From contig JAVJPW010000006.1 in assembly GCA_040217575.1 (NCBI GenBank), forward strand, positions 806,001 to 870,000: a stretch of DNA of 64,000 bases, given 5' to 3'. The notes below the pieces were generated by a model. The model did no database searches, had not been told where the DNA came from, and was given only the letters and a program-made list of their open reading frames with translations. A program made the position numbers and the translations under genes. The stretch is from Pacificispira sp040217575. GTDB taxonomy: Bacteria > Pseudomonadota > Alphaproteobacteria > UBA8366 > Aestuariispiraceae. This document shows, piece after piece, positions 25,791-34,184 of this stretch (position 1 is its first letter; each line of letters begins with the position of its first letter).

Positions 25791-25927
25791 TAGGGGCTTG
25801 GTTCGGCGTATCATCACTCTCATGTCCTACAGCCGGGTTGGACCGGGTCACCGCTTCAATCCAGTTAACCGTCAGACGTTCTGTTAGGGAAGTTTCAGGG
25901 CTGCAGGGGAACGCATTGTACTTTCCA

Positions 25928-25980
25928 GTTGGGGATAGAAACGGCTATTCCCTTCGGCCATAGGGGTGATGGTCCCCAAC
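25928..25980 (+). promoter_or_regulatory. Inverted repeat in the leader of the alkylhydroperoxidase-like gene
   Basis: GTTGGGGA (25928-25935) and TCCCCAAC (25973-25980) are perfect complements 37 bases apart, and the ribosome site GGAGG follows at once. The stem could form in the mRNA leader or be a protein-binding site. No terminator T-run follows. Confidence 0.35.
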
Positions 25981-25996
25981 AAATTGGAGGATACCC

Positions 25997-26584
25997 ATGA
26001 CCAACCGCGACACTATCCACGCCCTTCCGGTACCCGAAGAATCAGCCCTTGATCCCGACCTGCAGAAGTATTTTGCCATCTGCCGCGAGAAGCTGGGTCT
26101 TTTACCCAATGTCCTGCGCTCATTCAGTTTTCGCCCCGAACGGCTGCGGCGCTTCATAGACAGCTATAACGAGATCATGCTGTCCGATGGGGCGTTGACC
26201 AAGTTGGAGCGAGAGTTGATCGCCGTTGTAGTTTCATCCTGCAACCGCTGTTACTACTGCCTTGTCGCGCATGGGCAAGCGGTTCGCGATCTGTCCGGCG
26301 ACCCGGAACTGGGAGAGGCCATCGCACTGAACTACCGCGTTGCGGATCTGGACGAGCGTACAATGGTCATGCTGGACTATGTCTGGGCACTGACCGAGAG
26401 CCCGAACGATGTCGACGCCGAAGACCGCGAAATGCTTTTTGATGCCGGGTTCGGTGATGAGGCGATTTGGGAAATCGTCGAGACTGCAGCTTTCTTCAAC
26501 TACACTAATCGCCTGGCGCACGGTCTCGAGATGATGCCGAATCGTGAATACCATTATATGAGCCGGGACCGTAGTGTCCGCTGA
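25997..26584 (+). CDS. Peroxidase-related / carboxymuconolactone decarboxylase-like protein
   Basis: A 195-residue all-helical AhpD-like protein. The redox motif is VSSCNRCYYCLVAHG, matching the C-x2-C-x3-H active site of AhpD-type peroxidases (here Cys-Tyr-Tyr-Cys before His). LTKLERELIAVVV precedes it and FFNYTNRLAHGLEM lies near the C-terminus, as in the uncharacterised peroxidase-related group. AhpD members reduce peroxides with the help of a thiol partner. It stands alone between aroC and the adenylate cyclase, with its own leader and a good GGAGG site. Confidence 0.85.
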   Translation: MTNRDTIHALPVPEESALDPDLQKYFAICREKLGLLPNVLRSFSFRPERLRRFIDSYNEIMLSDGALTKLERELIAVVVSSCNRCYYCLVAHGQAVRDLSGDPELGEAIALNYRVADLDERTMVMLDYVWALTESPNDVDAEDREMLFDAGFGDEAIWEIVETAAFFNYTNRLAHGLEMMPNREYHYMSRDRSVR

Positions 26585-26877
26585 TTTCCCGACCATTCTA
26601 GATGATCTGAACATTGCACAGCAGTATGATCCAATGATAATGGCGGTCGGCCAATCGGCCCGGTGACCAGCGATACCGCAATTCTGGCGACTCTGGTACA
26701 TTATCTGCATAAACGGGACGGGTGTGCGGGCGAAGAATTCCTTCGGCCATTAACCATTGCTAAGGAGCTTTCCTGCACCATTCCGTGCCGCGATGCGGTA
26801 TATTGCTGCGTCAATGGTGGGCTGCGGGGGCAGGCAATCGCTCACGTGCCCGGATATGGCTGAGGTTGGTTCGGGGA
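26585..26877. other. Gene-free stretch before the adenylate cyclase
   Basis: These 293 bases hold no gene I can support. A 66-codon frame with a GTG start (26663-26863) lacks a ribosome site. The cyclase promoter must lie here. Confidence 0.6.
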
Positions 26878-28902
26878 ATGTCGGGCGCCAGGGCGGTTTC
26901 ATTCGAAGTATATTATCTGCAGTACGGACGCTGGCAGATACACCACCGCTATGGCACGACAGAGCGGGATGAAGCCATAGAAGAAGCAAAGCGTCTGGAC
27001 ACCCAGGGACATTTCGATGCGTCCTGCGTGGTGCGTGAGGCGTGGGACAACGCGACCGGCACCGCATCAGAATCCGTTATTTACCACAGCCCCAAACTGA
27101 AGACGAAGCCGCCGGTCGGATTTATCACCGCCAGCCAGGATGGCGGCGCGAAACCAGGTGGCGGATCAGGCAGTGGCGCGCGGGGACCGATGGCGAATGC
27201 GCCGGAAGGATCGGCCGCCGCGAACGCCATGAAGGACGCAAAAAAGCGGGCTGAAGAATGGAACAAGAAATCCGCAGCAGAGGCGGCCCAGGCAAAAAGG
27301 GAGCCGTCGATCCGCAAACCGCCTGTCGAGGAGGCGGAGGCCGACTGGGCTACCGCCATTCCCAAAATTCTGCTTGGATTCCTGGCCGCATGCGTTGTCG
27401 GAACGATTGCGGGCATTGTTGTCTATTATGCGATCCTGCAATTGACCGCTATGGGCATGAACCTGGGTCGCCAAGTGAATCAGGTTGTCCTGATCGGCGC
27501 CTGGTTCAGCGGATGGGCCGCGACGTTTATTCCAATTCTGCGCAAGATTTTGAGCAAGGTTCGAAGTGGCCGCCGACGGTCGCGGCAGGCAGCGGCCGTC
27601 GCTGGAACGATGGTACCGGGCCGCCCGCGGGTCACGGCGTCCCAGGCACTGTCGAAGGCAACGAATTCGCTGGCCGAACAGCAAAATATTGCCGCGGGCA
27701 ATGCCCCGTCCGGTGGGGGCGCAGCGGATGCCGTCGGCTCGCCATTGGATGATCAGGACATCGATCTGGATGGGAACTCCGACCCGGATGCCGGGGGCCA
27801 GGTCGGTTTGAACGAACCTGAGCCGGACAATCAGGAAGGGGGCGAGGCGGAACCGCCCCTGCCTGACCCGCCGGAACCGCAGGCCACGCCGGAAGGGCCG
27901 GAAGCATTGACTGCCGCGTTGGCATCGCTGGTCGCACAAGCCCACAGCCTTTCGGGCAACAAGCTTGAAAAGGACCATTTTCTGCGGTTCGGCGCGATTC
28001 TGTTCCTGGCAGGCGCGGCGGAATCCCTTTCACGGCGGTTCAAAGTGGCACCAAAACAGGTCACCACCATCCTTGCGGACCAGATTGAAAACATGGGGGT
28101 ATCATCATCCATGGCGCTGGGGTTTGCCGCCAACATCGACGAATATCTTTTGGATAAAAGATATTTTGAAATGTATTCGGCAGGGCGCAGCGGGGCATTG
28201 GCTGCCGGTGGCGATTCCTCATCGGATACCGGAATAGAATCCGCCTTTCAGGACTGGCGTTCGCCGAAGTCACCGTCCGGTCAGGATCCGGACCCCAAGA
28301 CCGACCCGAAACATTATGACGGTAAACCGGACGAGAAGGATGCGCATGGCTTTGTAGCCGTGCTTTTCACCGACATCGTGAATTCCACCAAGAAACAGCA
28401 GGAAATGGGCGATGAATGGCTGATGAATGTCGTCCGCGCCCATAACGATATCGTGCGCGAAGCCATTAACAAACGCGGCGGGCGGGAAATCAAACATACC
28501 GGTGACGGGATCATGGCGTCGTTTCCGGCGGTCCAGGGCGCCGTCGAAGCGGCGCTTGCCATGCAAGAAGGGATCGCGCGATTTTCGAAGATGATGCCCG
28601 ACCTTGGGTTCGAAATCTGTGTCGGGATCAGCGCGGGCGAACCCATTCACGAAAGCGGCGACCTTTTCGGGACTCCGGTCAATCTGGCGGCGCGTGTATT
28701 GTCCAAGGCCAGCGCAAACGAAACCGCCGTCAGCAGCATCGTGCGTGAAATGTGCCGCGGGAAGCATTTCCTGTTTGAGGAAATCGGCCGGTTCGAACTG
28801 AAGGGCTTTGATGAGGCACAGCCGATTTTCCGTGTGAAGGACCGGCGCAAGAAGGATCGGGTGCCGGCACAGGACCAGCCCCGGCAGGCCGCAGTCAGCT
28901 AA
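26878..28902 (+). CDS. Membrane class III adenylate cyclase
   Basis: This 674-residue protein likely makes cyclic AMP. It opens with a soluble domain of about 65 residues (VSFEVYYLQYGRWQIHHRYG to SESVIYHS) seen in alphaproteobacterial cyclases. Two transmembrane helices follow (about 164-188 and 203-221), then an Asp/Glu/Pro-rich linker, a helical domain (about 345-435) and a class III catalytic domain from about residue 492. The metal-binding Asp residues lie in AVLFTDIVNST and HTGDGIMASF. The adenine-selective Lys (REIKHTGDG) and the transition-state Asn and Arg in GTPVNLAARV are present, so it should be active. Start ATG 26878 replaces a poor upstream frame. Its stop abuts the stop of pdxY. 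Confidence 0.88.
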   Translation: MSGARAVSFEVYYLQYGRWQIHHRYGTTERDEAIEEAKRLDTQGHFDASCVVREAWDNATGTASESVIYHSPKLKTKPPVGFITASQDGGAKPGGGSGSGARGPMANAPEGSAAANAMKDAKKRAEEWNKKSAAEAAQAKREPSIRKPPVEEAEADWATAIPKILLGFLAACVVGTIAGIVVYYAILQLTAMGMNLGRQVNQVVLIGAWFSGWAATFIPILRKILSKVRSGRRRSRQAAAVAGTMVPGRPRVTASQALSKATNSLAEQQNIAAGNAPSGGGAADAVGSPLDDQDIDLDGNSDPDAGGQVGLNEPEPDNQEGGEAEPPLPDPPEPQATPEGPEALTAALASLVAQAHSLSGNKLEKDHFLRFGAILFLAGAAESLSRRFKVAPKQVTTILADQIENMGVSSSMALGFAANIDEYLLDKRYFEMYSAGRSGALAAGGDSSSDTGIESAFQDWRSPKSPSGQDPDPKTDPKHYDGKPDEKDAHGFVAVLFTDIVNSTKKQQEMGDEWLMNVVRAHNDIVREAINKRGGREIKHTGDGIMASFPAVQGAVEAALAMQEGIARFSKMMPDLGFEICVGISAGEPIHESGDLFGTPVNLAARVLSKASANETAVSSIVREMCRGKHFLFEEIGRFELKGFDEAQPIFRVKDRRKKDRVPAQDQPRQAAVS

Positions 28903-29763
28903 TCAGTATGACACTGTTGACGATTCGAATCGGACAGGCGGTTCGGCGATGGCGTCCTGTGCCGCTATCAGCGCCAGTTCCCGGGTGCCCGCACGCGCCG
29001 TTTCGGCAAAGACGGCTTGGACCGCGGACGCAGTTCGGGAAAGGGCTTCTGCCGTTTCGTGCCCGGTGATCTGTTGGGCCAAAAATATGGCTGCGGTCAG
29101 ATCGCCCGCCCCGTTGGGGGACGGGTCCAGATTGAACTTCGGTGTTCGGACGATCCAGGCGCCCTCTCGGGTTACTGCCGCCATGTCGATCATGTCCGGC
29201 GGGGTCTCCTCATGTTCCAGACTGGTCAGCAGCACCGTGCCGGGACCCGCATTCAAAACCGTCCGGCACGCGGCCAACGCATGTTCCAACGTATCCGTCG
29301 GCATGCCGGTCAGCAGCTGTAACTCAAAGGCGTTTGGGGTGATGATGTCCGCGGCGGCGACGGCGCGGCGTTCCATGAATTTCGGAATTTCCGGTCGGAC
29401 ATAGATACCGGGTTCGCGGTCACCCATGACCGGATCACAGCAATAGACCGCGTTCGGGTTTGCCTGCCGAACCAGATCGACCGCTTCCAGTACCGCATCG
29501 CCAATCGCCGCGTCGCCCAGATACCCGCTCAGGACTGCGTCGCATTGCCCCAAGACGCCCAAATCTGCCAGACCGCGGATGACGTCGCGGACGGTTTCCG
29601 CGGAAAAGACCGGACCTTTCGGAGGCCCATAGCCTGCATGCGCCGCAAACATGACCGTGTCGATGGCCCATGCGGAATGGCCCAGCCGCTGCAGGGGGAA
29701 TATGGCGGCGGAATTCCCGACATGGCCAAAGGCGACGTGCGACTGGATCGAAAGGATGGCCAT
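28903..29763 (-). CDS. pdxY: Pyridoxal kinase
   Basis: A 286-residue ribokinase-fold enzyme that phosphorylates pyridoxal in B6 salvage. Family features are MAILSIQSHVAFGHVGNSAA at the start, YCCDPVMGDREPGIYV in the middle, ITPNAFELQLLTG, and the anion-hole motif SPNGAGDLTAAIF (GAGD). ATG 29763 is the family start; the upstream frame to 29841 lacks similarity. It converges exactly with the adenylate cyclase, with no bases between stops. Confidence 0.92.
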   Translation of the reverse strand: MAILSIQSHVAFGHVGNSAAIFPLQRLGHSAWAIDTVMFAAHAGYGPPKGPVFSAETVRDVIRGLADLGVLGQCDAVLSGYLGDAAIGDAVLEAVDLVRQANPNAVYCCDPVMGDREPGIYVRPEIPKFMERRAVAAADIITPNAFELQLLTGMPTDTLEHALAACRTVLNAGPGTVLLTSLEHEETPPDMIDMAAVTREGAWIVRTPKFNLDPSPNGAGDLTAAIFLAQQITGHETAEALSRTASAVQAVFAETARAGTRELALIAAQDAIAEPPVRFESSTVSY

Positions 29764-29878
29764 TGAAAAACGTCCGACGGGGGTGATGTGGCGGCTTGAC
29801 CGTTGGTGCGACAAAGTCCAACGAAGAATGGTTCGCAACAATGCGCCGCCGATCCGGCCGGAAGCAAGGGTTTAAGCT

Positions 29879-30796
29879 CTGACATCTAAATCTCCAACCG
29901 TTACGCCGCCGTCCCAGAACAATATCCGCGGTGCCCTGTTCGTCGTCCTGTGCTGCATGCTGCTTGCGGTTACGACGCTGATTGCCCGTACACTTGGGCC
30001 CCAGATCGCAGGGGACGAGGCGCTGCACCCGGTACAGATTGCATGGGCGCGGTTCTTCTTCGGCGGGATGGTCGTGATACCCGTGGCATTGTCGCGCGGG
30101 CATGACTTTGCCAGTCCCAGACTTCATGTGCATTTCGGGCGGGTGGTGTGCGGCCTGGGCGGTGTCGCGGCCATGTTTGCGGCCGCCGGCCTTATGCCGC
30201 TGGCGGAGGCGACAGCCATCAGCTTCCTGAGCCCGCTGTTCTCTATGGTCTTTGCCGTGATTTTCCTGCGTGAACTGGTCGGCCCTTGGCGTTGGGGGGC
30301 GGCGGCGATCGCCTTCGTGGGCGCCATGGTGCTGACGCGTCCCGGATCCGATGCGTTTCAGCCCGCAGCCCTGATTGCCCTTACGGCCGCGATGTTCCTG
30401 GGCGCGGAATTGATTTTCATTAAAATTCTGAGCGGACGGGAACCGCATTTGAAAATACTGGCGATCAACAATGCAATGGCGGCGTTGCTGGCGAGTATCG
30501 CAGTACCTTTTTTCTGGGCTTGGCCGTCACCGGACCAGTGGGCGTTGCTGGTATTGCTGGGCGTCGTCATGGTGGCGGCCCAGACGCTGTTCCTGAAGGG
30601 GATTACCATCGCTGACGCCAGCGTCGCGGCGCCGTTCTTCTATACCACCTTGATATTTGCCGCGGTCTACGGATGGATCGTGTTCGGTGAGGTGCCGACG
30701 GGGGTCGCCCTTGCCGGCAGCGGCTTGATCGTACTGGGTGCGCTAGTAATGACATGGCGGGAAAATTTGGCAAGGCTGCGTGCGGAAAAGCATTGA
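29879..30796 (+). CDS. EamA (DMT) family transporter, possible CTG start
   Basis: A drug/metabolite-transporter-type exporter with ten hydrophobic helices and two EamA repeats (ATAISFLSPLFSMVFAVIF in the first, SVAAPFFYTTLIFAAVYGW in the second). The first ATG (29957) would cut transmembrane helix 1 in half. The frame is open upstream to a stop at 29873 and encodes NNIRGALFVVLCCMLLAV, a normal EamA N-terminus. In that extension there is no ATG, GTG or TTG. The only plausible initiator I see is CTG 29879, with AAGGG 8 bases upstream. From CTG the product is 305 residues; from ATG it is 279. Substrate unknown. Confidence 0.8.
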   Translation: MTSKSPTVTPPSQNNIRGALFVVLCCMLLAVTTLIARTLGPQIAGDEALHPVQIAWARFFFGGMVVIPVALSRGHDFASPRLHVHFGRVVCGLGGVAAMFAAAGLMPLAEATAISFLSPLFSMVFAVIFLRELVGPWRWGAAAIAFVGAMVLTRPGSDAFQPAALIALTAAMFLGAELIFIKILSGREPHLKILAINNAMAALLASIAVPFFWAWPSPDQWALLVLLGVVMVAAQTLFLKGITIADASVAAPFFYTTLIFAAVYGWIVFGEVPTGVALAGSGLIVLGALVMTWRENLARLRAEKH

Positions 30797-30797
30797 G

Positions 30798-30835
30798 ATT
30801 TCCATCAAGCGGAATATATTTCAATCAATGGAAAT
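30798..30835. promoter_or_regulatory. A/T-rich inverted repeat upstream of mcl2
   Basis: ATTTCCAT (30798-30805) and ATGGAAAT (30828-30835) are perfect complements in a notably A/T-rich 61-base gap. They could be an operator for the malyl-CoA thioesterase gene. No regulator is adjacent. Confidence 0.3.
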
Positions 30836-30857
30836 TAAACGCTGATGGAATAATCAT

Positions 30858-31748
30858 ATGTCACGTCAAGTTCGCCCCCGCCGTTCCGCCTTGTACATGC
30901 CGGGTTCCAACCCGCGCGCCCTGCAGAAGGGGCGCAGTCTGGCCGCGGATGCCCTGATCCTGGACCTGGAAGATGCGGTCGCACCCGATGCAAAGGAAGA
31001 TGCGCGCACAAACATCATCGATGCCCTTGCCGAAGGGGGATACGGACAGCGGGAAATCCTGATCCGCGTGAATGGATTGGAAACGCCGTGGGGGCGCGGC
31101 GACCTGACCGCGATGGCCCGGTCGGGTGGGGACGGTATCGTCCTGCCGAAGGTGGAAAGCGCCGATATGGTGCGAAAGGCCATTTCCGTTCTGGAATCCG
31201 CGGGCGCTCCGGAAGAACTGGGACTATGGTGCATGATCGAAACGCCGCTGGGCGTTCTGAATGCGCAGGAAATCGCCGCCGCGTCGCCGCGAATGGCGGG
31301 TTTCATCATGGGAACGTCGGACCTGGCGAAGGAACTGCACTGTCTGCATACCCCCGATCGGCTGCCGTTCATCACCAGCCTGAACCATGTCATTCTGGTT
31401 GCGCGGGCCTATGGTCTGGCGGCACTGGACGGCGTGCATCTGGACCTTGCCGACGATGCGGGTTTTGATGCGAGTTGCAGGCAAGGGCTTGAACTCGGCT
31501 TTGATGGCAAGACGCTAATTCATCCCAAGACGATCGATCGCGCCAACGCCGTCTTTGGCCCCGACGCCGATGAAATCGAACACAGCCGGTCCATCATCGC
31601 CGCGTTTGAAGAGGCGCAGGCAGCCGGAAAAGGCGTTGTCGTGCTGGACGGCAAGCTGGTTGAAAATCTGCATGTGGACAACGCCCGGCGTATCCTGGCC
31701 ATGGCGGATTTGATCGAACGTCTGGAAAGCGACAGCGCCGCCGCGTAA
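30858..31748 (+). CDS. mcl2: CitE-like CoA ester lyase, (3S)-malyl-CoA thioesterase (Mcl2) type
   Basis: A 296-residue HpcH/HpaI aldolase-fold protein. Features are RRSALYMPGSNPRALQKG, DALILDLEDAVAPDAK with metal/CoA residues, RVNGLETPWGRGDL, and the CitE-type C-terminus GVVVLDGKLVENLHVDNAR. The strings MGTSDLAKEL and LGFDGKTLIHP are those of Rhodobacter Mcl2, which hydrolyses (3S)-malyl-CoA to malate and CoA in the ethylmalonyl-CoA pathway. The length also fits Mcl2, not the longer Mcl1 lyase. Mesaconyl-CoA hydratase lies 2.4 kb downstream, which supports this reading. A different CitE-type substrate cannot be excluded. Confidence 0.8.
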   Translation: MSRQVRPRRSALYMPGSNPRALQKGRSLAADALILDLEDAVAPDAKEDARTNIIDALAEGGYGQREILIRVNGLETPWGRGDLTAMARSGGDGIVLPKVESADMVRKAISVLESAGAPEELGLWCMIETPLGVLNAQEIAAASPRMAGFIMGTSDLAKELHCLHTPDRLPFITSLNHVILVARAYGLAALDGVHLDLADDAGFDASCRQGLELGFDGKTLIHPKTIDRANAVFGPDADEIEHSRSIIAAFEEAQAAGKGVVVLDGKLVENLHVDNARRILAMADLIERLESDSAAA

Positions 31749-31883
31749 CCGGCACCACCGCATCGCTTCAACCCGCGGTCGGATCATCTGAAAATCCCTC
31801 TGGGACTTCCATAACGTCACCTGATTGACTAATCTTTTCGGGCTGGCGCGACGGAATCACGCGGGTTCCCGCGTCAGAGGAGG

Positions 31884-34151
31884 ATGATGACGGTGTCTGT
31901 TCGCCAATCCTGTCGCCGTTCCGTTCGCCGGTGGGCCATGGTATTCACTGCGACGGTACTTTTCTTGCCGGCTCTGTCGGGGCCGGACCTCGCGCACGCA
32001 CAATCCAAATATGAGGAATACGGCCAGGGCGGCCATGGCGCGGCGGCGGACGCCGACTATGACGAAGGTTGGCGCGCGTATGAGGCCGGCGACTATGCAA
32101 CCGCAATCCGGATCTGGGAGCGACTGGCCGACCAGGGTGATGCACAGGCCCAGAACAATCTGGGTTATATGTACAAGACCGGTGTCGGAACCGACGTGAA
32201 TTACCAGCGCGCGATCTATTGGTACGAACGTGCGGCCGATCTGGGTCGAGTCGAAGCGATTTATGATCTGGCGATCATGTATGATGAAGGCCTTGGCGTA
32301 AGCCGCGACTATGTGGAAGCCCGGCGGCTGTATGAGCGCGCCGCCCGTGAAGGTTTTTCGGACGCCCATAACAATCTGGGCGTCATTTACGCAAACGGAA
32401 ACGGGGTCGCGACGGACGCGCGTGCAGCCTATTTCCATTACTCGATTGCTGCGCGGACCGGCAATGCGGATCTGGCGCGCGAAAACCGCGACAATATTGC
32501 GTCGCGGCTTCATCCGTCAGAAGTAAACCGCCTGGACCGTTTGGTCAGCAATGCCAATGACACCGACCTGTTCTCCGACCACGTCGTTGCCTTCGAAAGT
32601 GGTCGGGTCGGGTCGAATGGCGGCACATCCAGCTTTGGTGCGGACGACAAGTTGGGGGAAAGCTACGGACCGCCCGTATCGCAGCACGGCACGCGTGACG
32701 ACCCCGACATGACGCATCAGGACATTAGGGACCTTCAAGAGGTTCTGGCCTATCTGGGGTACAACCCGGGTCCGGTGGATGGCATTGTCGGTGAACGCAC
32801 GCGCGAAGCCGTCCGCCAGTTCGAAGCCGATATGGGCTGGGAAGTCACGGGTGCGATTACCGTCAACACCCTGATGGACGCCAATGACGTGGCGTTCGAA
32901 TCCGGTCCGATCCGGACTGCCCAGTTCCCCGAAGGAACGCGTAAGGGCGAAAGTGCGGAAACAATCGTCGTCGCGCCGACACCGGAAGTCGAACCCGACA
33001 ATCAGGGTGTGGATGTGGCGGTTGCGGACGAACCGGATCCGGACATCATCATCGTGGAACCTGAACCGGCGGAGACGGAACCGCTTGCGCTGGATGTACC
33101 GGAACATCTTTCCGGCACCAGCCCGACAATGACGCTGGACGGTCGTGTGACAGGCGGTGCGGAAGGGCCGATCACGCTTCTGATCGATGGCGATTATGTC
33201 GAAGTCGCGCAAGACGGTTCGTTCAGTCACGACGGGCTTTATGTCGTCGACGGTCAGCGCCGCGTCCTGGTGACGGCAATCGATTCCGGTGGCAATCAGA
33301 TCAGCACGCTGGTCCTTCTGGAACGTCAGCGGGTCGAACCGGAACCGTTTGATGCGTTGGAACTCGAACTTCGACCCCTCAACCCGACCCAGGCGGCGCC
33401 GCGGCCGAACCCGACGGCAGTTGCACTGATCATCGGCATGGAAGAATACCGTGACCTGCCGTCAGCCGAATTCGCGGAACGCGACGCCAAGGCGTTTGCC
33501 GACTATGCGGAACATGCACTGGGTATCCCGGCATCGCGTATTCGCAGCCTGATCGGTCAGGATGCGACCTTCGGCGAAATTCAGCGTGCCCTGCAGCTTT
33601 GGCTGCCCGCCATGGTCTATCCGGGACAGACGGACATCTATGTCTATTTCGCCGGCCACGGCATGCAGGACCCGGCGCAGGAAGGGACGTACCTGATCCC
33701 GTTTGATGGCGATGCGCAGTTGCTGGACCGTCTGGCGCTGAACCGGGACGAAGTGCTGGAAGAACTGTCGGGTCTGAATGCGAGGTCCGTCACGGTCATG
33801 CTGGACACCTGTTTTTCCGGCCAGGGGCGTTCCAACGAATTGCTGGTTGCCGGTCGGCCGGTCTACGCGGTCCAGACAAACCGTGTACCAACGGGCGTCA
33901 CGGTGCTGTCGGCCGCCACCGGTCAGCAGATTGCCGGGAGCCTTCCCGATCAGCGGCACGGGCTTTTCAGCTACTTCATGATGCGCGGACTGGAAGGCGC
34001 GGCGGATGAGAATTCCGACGGGATTCTGACGGCGGGTGAGCTTTCCGACTGGGTGCGGGACAATGTCTCGCGCGCGTCCGGCCTGCTGGGCCGGCAGCCC
34101 CAGACGCCCGGAATAGAAGGTGACAGAGAGGCTGTTCTGGCCCGATACTGA
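31884..34151 (+). CDS. Secreted SEL1-repeat / peptidoglycan-binding / caspase-domain protein
   Basis: A 755-residue exported protein. A signal segment (VFTATVLFLPALSG, cut near residue 39) is followed by three SEL1-like repeats (about 84-190; AQNNLGYMYKTGVGTD is the first). Then comes a peptidoglycan-binding-1 domain (about 280-327; LQEVLAYLGYNPGPVDGIVG), an acidic Pro/Glu linker, a beta-sandwich-like segment (about 412-480), and a C14 caspase domain (about 510-750). The caspase dyad is intact: His592 in YFAGHGMQ and Cys643 in LDTCFSGQG. AGGAGG touches ATG 31884; GTG 31893 gives better spacing and would shorten it by three residues. No toxin or immunity gene is adjacent. Caspase substrates here are unknown. 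Confidence 0.88.
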   Translation: MMTVSVRQSCRRSVRRWAMVFTATVLFLPALSGPDLAHAQSKYEEYGQGGHGAAADADYDEGWRAYEAGDYATAIRIWERLADQGDAQAQNNLGYMYKTGVGTDVNYQRAIYWYERAADLGRVEAIYDLAIMYDEGLGVSRDYVEARRLYERAAREGFSDAHNNLGVIYANGNGVATDARAAYFHYSIAARTGNADLARENRDNIASRLHPSEVNRLDRLVSNANDTDLFSDHVVAFESGRVGSNGGTSSFGADDKLGESYGPPVSQHGTRDDPDMTHQDIRDLQEVLAYLGYNPGPVDGIVGERTREAVRQFEADMGWEVTGAITVNTLMDANDVAFESGPIRTAQFPEGTRKGESAETIVVAPTPEVEPDNQGVDVAVADEPDPDIIIVEPEPAETEPLALDVPEHLSGTSPTMTLDGRVTGGAEGPITLLIDGDYVEVAQDGSFSHDGLYVVDGQRRVLVTAIDSGGNQISTLVLLERQRVEPEPFDALELELRPLNPTQAAPRPNPTAVALIIGMEEYRDLPSAEFAERDAKAFADYAEHALGIPASRIRSLIGQDATFGEIQRALQLWLPAMVYPGQTDIYVYFAGHGMQDPAQEGTYLIPFDGDAQLLDRLALNRDEVLEELSGLNARSVTVMLDTCFSGQGRSNELLVAGRPVYAVQTNRVPTGVTVLSAATGQQIAGSLPDQRHGLFSYFMMRGLEGAADENSDGILTAGELSDWVRDNVSRASGLLGRQPQTPGIEGDREAVLARY

Positions 34152-34184
34152 CGTTCCGCATTCAATGGCACGGAGCGCGCTATC

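Noticed and set aside
26663..26863. A 66-codon frame with a GTG start before the adenylate cyclase
   Set aside because: No ribosome site before the GTG, no recognisable domain, and it lies in the likely promoter region.
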